Origin: Desulfovibrio sp.
GTDB taxonomy: Bacteria > Desulfobacterota > Desulfovibrionia > Desulfovibrionales > Desulfovibrionaceae
DNA length: 9,902 nucleotides
Assembly: GCA_031281815.1 (NCBI GenBank)
Contig: JAITEY010000261.1
Coordinates: 1-9,902, forward strand
Reading direction: 5' to 3'
Shown: positions 6,567-9,902 of the stretch, one piece after another
Numbering within the stretch: position 1 is the first letter of the stretch
Layout of the letters: each line of letters starts with the position of its first letter
Notes under the pieces: generated by a model
What the model was told of the DNA's origin: nothing
What the model saw: the letters and a program-made list of their open reading frames with translations, nothing else
Databases searched by the model: none
Translations under genes and position numbers: made by a program

Positions 6567-6700
6567 GGCATTTTTTCGACAGAACCGGATATAGGCTGGA
6601 GAGCTTTTGATGCCGGGAAAGGCAAACTCCTCCCGATAGGCATGAGAAATGAATAACGAAAATTGCATTGTGCGTCGCCTGGCTTCCGATAGAGAAATTT

Positions 6701-6838
6701 ATGAATCGGTCCGGCGCAATCAGTAATAACAGTGCGCAGTTTGCTCGTTCCTTGAAGGATATGTACAAGGGATATCAGGAAGTGACGGTCACGTTACGAA
6801 AAATTATCATTATTGATACAACGCGAAAATTAGGATAA
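6701..6838 (+). CDS. Unlikely small ORF, 45 codons
   Basis: ATG 6701 opens a 45-codon frame ending at TAA 6836-6838, beginning MNRSGAISNNSAQFARSLKD and containing a run of four isoleucines (RKIIIIDTT). It lacks a clear Shine-Dalgarno and I do not recognise it. It is in the same frame as the chemoreceptor gene but separated from it by the stop. It is listed because it is the longest ATG frame in this gap. Confidence 0.12.
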   Translation: MNRSGAISNNSAQFARSLKDMYKGYQEVTVTLRKIIIIDTTRKLG

Positions 6839-6864
6839 ATTCGCAAAGAGTTGCAGGGAGCGCC

Positions 6865-6886
6865 GCAAAGGCAGCGCAAAGGCAGC
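6865..6886 (+). repeat. Two 11-bp direct repeats GCAAAGGCAGC
   Basis: Two perfect adjacent copies (6865-6875 and 6876-6886), followed by further GGCAG-like pieces, lie 67 nt upstream of the chemoreceptor start in its presumed leader. No function is known to me. Confidence 0.7.
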
Positions 6887-6952
6887 GGCAGTAACGGCAG
6901 CAGGCATGCCGCCGGCCCATTTCACAGGGCTGTTGTCAGCCGGGAGGACTGT

Positions 6953-8353
6953 ATGTTTGGGTTAATTTCTTCCGCTCGCAGAAAAAAACTGGTTGAAGAA
7001 ATGCGCGACATCATCCGGGCGAGCAAGGGCGTCGTGCCGGAGGGCATGGAAGGCCAAAGCCTTGAGGCGCTGCTCGCCGTCATAAAAAATACGCTGATGC
7101 GGGAGCAAGGTGCGCGCCTTGGGATTCTGAAAAGTTTGACCATGCCTTATTTGTATGTGGACGTTAACAGTATTTTGAAATTCACAAATAAACAGTGCAT
7201 GCGCCTGCTTCAAATTGATGAGCCGCCGGAGAATTACTTCGGCAAAGAAGTCGGTGAAGTTTTCTATAACGAGAAAGGGCGCAAAACACTCCTTGCAAAG
7301 TGCATATCAGATGGTGATGTTTATTCAGATCAAGAATTTACAATAACATCACGCAAAGGTAATAAAGTTTTTGTGATTGCAACCCTCTTTCCGCTGTATG
7401 ACAACAACGGAAATTGTTTCGGCGGTATGGGGCTGTACCAGGATATAACCGAGCAGCGCGCGATGCAGGAAAGTCTGAAAGCAAAAAATGAACACCTTCG
7501 CGCCACTGCCGACAAACTCGACGGCATAGCCCGCAATGTGGCCGTGCTGGCTGAAGATATCCTTGCTCTCGTCCGAGATACCGCTGCCGGGGTTGCGAGT
7601 CAGGCCCGACACCTCTCAGAAGTGGAACTCGCTGCCCACAACATGTATGAATCTATGCAAGCCATCGCCGTGAGCTCCACCAGAGCAAACGAAATTTCCG
7701 TTATCGCGGGCGACAACGCGCGGGAAGGCGCGGGCAATGTTGGAAAGGTTACCGCGGACATCAGCAGAATGCAGACGCTTGCGCAGGGTCTCAAGGGCGA
7801 CATGACGACCCTGGAAAAAGAGGCTACGGGCATCAACAGCATCATGAACGTCATTTCGGATATTGCAGATCAGACCAATCTTTTGGCCTTAAACGCAGCC
7901 ATTGAAGCGGCCAGAGCAGGTGATGCCGGGCGGGGGTTTGCCGTGGTCGCCGATGAAGTTCGCAAACTCGCCGAAAAAACCATGACGGCGACAAAAGACG
8001 TTTCCGAAACCATCCGTCGGATACAGCAAAGCACCAAGACCAGCGCCGAGACTGTGGACAAAACCGTCGCGACCATCGGCCGGAGTATGGAGCGTACGCG
8101 CGACTGCGGGGTTTCTCTGGAACAGATTGTAGAGAACGCCCGTCGGACCGCGGAACAGATAGACAATATCGCTTCCGCCGCGGGACAGCAGTCGACGGTC
8201 GGCGAGCAGATTGTCAGCGCAGTGAATCGCTGTTCCGCCGACTCCAAAGATATAGACCGGCGCATGTCCGACTGCCTGGACAGCCTCCGTCGCCTCGAAG
8301 AACTGGTAAAAAATATTGATGTGTTGTCCACTGACCTCGTGAAAAGCCTGTAG
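6953..8353 (+). CDS. Soluble methyl-accepting chemotaxis protein with PAS sensor domain
   Basis: A 466-residue cytoplasmic chemoreceptor that would pass a signal from its PAS domain to CheW/CheA to bias flagellar rotation. Residues 1-50 are a basic helical lead-in. About 58-163 is a PAS domain (FGKEVGEVF, RKGNKVFVIATLFPLYD, and the closing MGLYQDITEQR typical of PAS/PAC ends). About 170-466 is the coiled-coil signalling domain, with the conserved hairpin tip IADQTNLLALNAAIEAARAG at 304-323 followed by GRGFAVVADEVRKLAEKT. There is no membrane segment, so the cue is intracellular (redox state, gas or metabolite; a cofactor cannot be assigned). The start is ATG 6953 with GGGAGGA a few bases upstream; TTG 6851 would add 34 low-complexity residues without a site. 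G+C is about 38% over 7141-7380 in the PAS part and about 60% or more in the signalling part. Confidence 0.93.
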   Translation: MFGLISSARRKKLVEEMRDIIRASKGVVPEGMEGQSLEALLAVIKNTLMREQGARLGILKSLTMPYLYVDVNSILKFTNKQCMRLLQIDEPPENYFGKEVGEVFYNEKGRKTLLAKCISDGDVYSDQEFTITSRKGNKVFVIATLFPLYDNNGNCFGGMGLYQDITEQRAMQESLKAKNEHLRATADKLDGIARNVAVLAEDILALVRDTAAGVASQARHLSEVELAAHNMYESMQAIAVSSTRANEISVIAGDNAREGAGNVGKVTADISRMQTLAQGLKGDMTTLEKEATGINSIMNVISDIADQTNLLALNAAIEAARAGDAGRGFAVVADEVRKLAEKTMTATKDVSETIRRIQQSTKTSAETVDKTVATIGRSMERTRDCGVSLEQIVENARRTAEQIDNIASAAGQQSTVGEQIVSAVNRCSADSKDIDRRMSDCLDSLRRLEELVKNIDVLSTDLVKSL

Positions 8354-8388
8354 ATGTCGAGTTAAGGCACCAAAAAAGGGAGCTTCTC

Positions 8389-9021
8389 ATGCAACTTTCG
8401 ACAAGACGAAATTTCCTCTGTCTGGGCGGTATTGCGGCCGCTCTGGGGATGGTGTTCAGAGCGTCGCCCGCTTACGCCGCGGATGCGGAGACCGACTCTA
8501 TGTGGATGTCCGCTCTCACAGCTATTCAAACTCGCCGGAGCATTCGACTCTATACAGAGCAACCGGTCGACGACAAGAGCATCAAAACCCTGTTGGCGGC
8601 CGGTATGGCCGCGCCGAGCGCAGGCAACGAAAGGCCGTGGGAATTTGTCGTAATCCGTAACCCGGAAACTCTGACCCAAGTCGGCAGCATAAATAAGTAT
8701 GCCGCGTATGCAAAAAAAGCACCGGTGGCCATTCTCACCTGTGTGAACACCGAGCGTGAAAAATTTCCCGGCAACGGTATTGTGGATGTTGCGGCCTGCA
8801 CACAAAATATACTGTTGGCAGCGCATGCGATCGGTCTGGGCGCGGTGTGGACCGGCATTTACCCTGAGCAGGATCGCATAGAAGCCTTCCGCCTTCTGTT
8901 GGACATTCCCGAAAAGGTCATCCCTCTGGCACTCGTAGTTATCGGACACCCCCGACCCAGGGCACCGCGGGAAGATCAAGACCGATTCGACGCAACCCGT
9001 GTACACGTCGAAAAATGGTAA
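8389..9021 (+). CDS. Tat-exported nitroreductase family flavoprotein
   Basis: A 210-residue FMN-binding nitroreductase-family protein with a twin-arginine signal: STRRNFL at 4-10, a hydrophobic stretch at 10-23, and a signal peptidase site after A30 (AYA|AD). The mature part (about 180 residues) has the family landmarks TRRSIRLYTEQPV (FMN phosphate-contacting arginines), AAPSAGNERPWEFVVI, and GLGAVWTGIYP before the C-terminal GHP. Tat export fits loading of FMN in the cytoplasm before transport to the periplasm; most nitroreductases are cytoplasmic. The start is ATG 8389 with GGGAG (8378-8382) 6 nt upstream. It lies 35 bp after the chemoreceptor stop with no terminator between, so co-transcription is likely. 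Electron donor and substrate are unknown. Confidence 0.88.
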   Translation: MQLSTRRNFLCLGGIAAALGMVFRASPAYAADAETDSMWMSALTAIQTRRSIRLYTEQPVDDKSIKTLLAAGMAAPSAGNERPWEFVVIRNPETLTQVGSINKYAAYAKKAPVAILTCVNTEREKFPGNGIVDVAACTQNILLAAHAIGLGAVWTGIYPEQDRIEAFRLLLDIPEKVIPLALVVIGHPRPRAPREDQDRFDATRVHVEKW

Positions 9022-9122
9022 TCCCGTGAGTGTAATACACCACTTCCCGGCACGGTTAAACCACAATGTGAGTCAGCGGCTGGAGTCATTGTGATTGAGA
9101 AATATTGTGAGGTAGACAGACA
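9022..9122. other. Intergenic with inverted repeat CACAATG/CATTGTG
   Basis: CACAATG (9062-9068) and CATTGTG (9087-9093) form a 7-bp inverted repeat with an 18-nt centre, and a second small stem GTGT/ACAC (9030-9040) lies just after the nitroreductase stop. Neither is followed by a T-run. The first could be an operator for the next gene. TGAGG (9108-9112), 10 nt before the ATG at 9123, is the likely ribosome binding site. Confidence 0.3.
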
Positions 9123-9707
9123 ATGAACCTCGACACATCTACATCACCTGCTGATTCTGGAAAGACAAAAAAATCTTCACGGAGAAAAATTAAATCTGCC
9201 CGCAGCATTATTCCTCTGCTCATAGTGGCGCTTTTTTTCGGATACCGACAAGTCTCCAGAGAACTGGAAAAAAAAGCACAACAACGGGAAGAGTACGCAA
9301 TCGAGGCATCGGTGAGAGAAATCACGAAACAAGCTGAAAAAAAGAGGATGCTGAAAGACTTTTATTCCGATTTACCGAAAGATATTATCGCCGCCTTTGC
9401 AGAGCAGAGAGATAATCCAGCCATCAACAGAATCGTTGGAGCAGCCTTTGAGGATTCTACCATATATATAAACGCCGTTCACCAAGTACTCCAAGACGGT
9501 GAACACAAGGTAGCCCTGCAAGCCGCGTTGCTCTATTGTAGTGAGATAGACGATTCGAAGGAAAGAAATAAGAAGGAGCATTCCTCTATGGGTGCCTGTC
9601 TGGAAAAATTCGGGTTTAAGACCGCTGTGGCAGGTGATCAACTGACGATAACGGCCGGCGGCGAACAGTCTGAAAAAGCCTCTGCCCGGCAGGCTCAAGG
9701 AGATTAA
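9123..9707 (+). CDS. Hypothetical single-pass membrane protein
   Basis: A 194-residue protein that I do not recognise. Residues 1-28 are polar and strongly basic (KTKKSSRRKIKSAR), followed by one hydrophobic segment (about 28-42, SIIPLLIVALFFGY), so it is probably a membrane anchor with its N-terminus inside. Residues 43-80 are highly charged and helical (RELEKKAQQREEYAIEASV, then KQAEKKR) and look like a coiled coil. The rest forms a small presumably periplasmic domain containing two cysteines (in LLYCSEI and MGACLEKFG) that could form a disulphide. G+C is about 45%, lower than the upstream genes, and an IS element adjoins it, so it may belong to an acquired segment. The start is ATG 9123 with TGAGG 10 nt upstream. 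Confidence 0.75.
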   Translation: MNLDTSTSPADSGKTKKSSRRKIKSARSIIPLLIVALFFGYRQVSRELEKKAQQREEYAIEASVREITKQAEKKRMLKDFYSDLPKDIIAAFAEQRDNPAINRIVGAAFEDSTIYINAVHQVLQDGEHKVALQAALLYCSEIDDSKERNKKEHSSMGACLEKFGFKTAVAGDQLTITAGGEQSEKASARQAQGD

Positions 9708-9754
9708 AGCTGTTCAACTTTGAAAATGTATATCTCCAGTGAGTTGGGGCGGCC

Positions 9755-9902
9755 TAGTACCCTGTGTCATTTAAAACTATACAAATATTTCAAGCCGTAC
9801 TATATTGGAGTCATCTTACAAAGACGGAGGTGACTTCATATGAGAGGAAAGCATATAACACTTGAACTGAGCGCGACCGCACGCAGCGAACTTGAGAAAT
9901 TC
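9755..9902 (+). mobile_element. Left end of an IS630-family insertion sequence (partial)
   Basis: Sequence character changes just after GGCGGCC (about 9748-9754) into an AT-rich stretch that leads straight to a transposase-like gene. The IS probably starts at one of the TA dinucleotides at 9755-9756 or 9758-9759, since IS630-family elements duplicate TA on insertion; the tip would then read about CCCTGTGTCATTTAAAAC. The right end lies outside the window, so the terminal inverted repeat cannot be confirmed here. Confidence 0.55.
9840..9902 (+). CDS. IS630-family transposase, N-terminal fragment (runs off window)
   Basis: Twenty-one codons are visible, beginning MRGKHITLELSATARSELEK. A basic start followed by ITLELS-x3-R-x-ELEK is typical of the N-terminal helix-turn-helix region of IS630-family transposases, which bind the IS ends. 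ATG 9840 follows a near-perfect Shine-Dalgarno GGAGGTGA (9826-9833) at 6 nt. The catalytic DDE domain is beyond the window, so intactness is unknown. The family call rests on a short stretch. Confidence 0.65.
   Translation, partial: MRGKHITLELSATARSELEKF

Larger units (their letters stand above)
6567..6952. other. Divergent intergenic region upstream of the chemoreceptor
   Basis: This 386-bp stretch has no confident gene. It holds two short plus-strand frames without good ribosome binding sites (6649-6726, 25 codons; 6701-6838, 45 codons), an AT-rich patch AATTATCATTATTGATA (6801-6817) with a faint likeness to a Fur half-site, and the 11-bp direct repeat at 6865-6886. CCGATA at 6685-6690 resembles part of a flagellar sigma-28 -10 box, but the matching -35 is absent. 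The true chemoreceptor promoter is not identified. Confidence 0.4.

Noticed and set aside
6685..6690. CCGATA as a sigma-28 (flagellar) -10 element for the chemoreceptor
   Set aside because: No TAAA-type -35 at the right distance, and it lies more than 250 nt from the gene.
6801..6817. Fur-box-like AT-rich patch
   Set aside because: Only one half-site resembles the consensus and no iron-related gene adjoins it.
6851..6952. N-terminal extension of the chemoreceptor from TTG 6851
   Set aside because: It encodes low-complexity residues from a direct repeat. ATG 6953 has a strong ribosome binding site and gives a normal N-terminus.
8362..9066. 234-codon minus-strand open frame
   Set aside because: Antisense to the Tat nitroreductase and its flanks, with no family resemblance.
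1..9902. CRISPR array, tRNA or rRNA genes
   Set aside because: I saw no regularly spaced repeats, no tRNA cloverleaf signature and no rRNA sequence on either strand.

Overview
The window is a bacterial chromosomal segment of mixed composition (about 38% to 75% G+C in stretches I counted). The gene set suits an anaerobic, motile Gram-negative with an accessory-rich genome: a cytoplasmic PAS chemoreceptor, a ferredoxin-fused nitroreductase, a Tat-exported nitroreductase, an AtoE-type short-chain fatty acid transporter, and MetE under a cobalamin riboswitch. A Desulfovibrio-like deltaproteobacterium is my best guess. It rests on overall impression, not on a marker gene.

Layout. (1) 158-949 (+): a very GC-rich HAD-superfamily phosphatase, followed by a possible 44-codon remnant ORF. 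(2) 1152-1979 (-): a lower-GC gene for a 2x[4Fe-4S] nitroreductase, convergent with the HAD gene and flanked by what look like pieces of other coding DNA. (3) 1980-2472: a GC-rich stretch with no convincing intact gene, holding a CAGAC x4 pentamer repeat. (4) 2473-3792 (+): an AtoE-like transporter. (5) 3822-3848: a strong hairpin whose T-run lies on the minus strand, so it probably terminates metE and is placed between two convergent genes. (6) 3983-6241 (-): metE, complete with all zinc ligands. Its 5' leader of about 290 nt carries a consensus -35 promoter, a cobalamin riboswitch with a P1 stem, B12 box and other conserved blocks, and a hairpin that buries the metE Shine-Dalgarno. (7) 6953-8353 (+): a soluble PAS chemoreceptor with an AT-rich PAS segment joined to a GC-rich signalling domain. 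(8) 8389-9021 (+): a Tat-signal nitroreductase 35 bp behind it. (9) 9123-9707 (+): an unrecognised single-pass membrane protein. (10) About 9755 to the end: the left end of an IS630-family element, with the first 21 codons of its transposase.

The clearest regulatory unit is the metE block. When cobalamin is present, the leader should fold to shut off MetE, presumably because a B12-dependent MetH exists elsewhere. The chemoreceptor and the exported nitroreductase are close enough to be co-transcribed. I see no completely new multi-gene system. The items most worth a second look are the metE leader architecture, the Tat nitroreductase beside a chemoreceptor, the low-GC nitroreductase block with possible gene remnants on both sides, and the compositional mosaic in the chemoreceptor.
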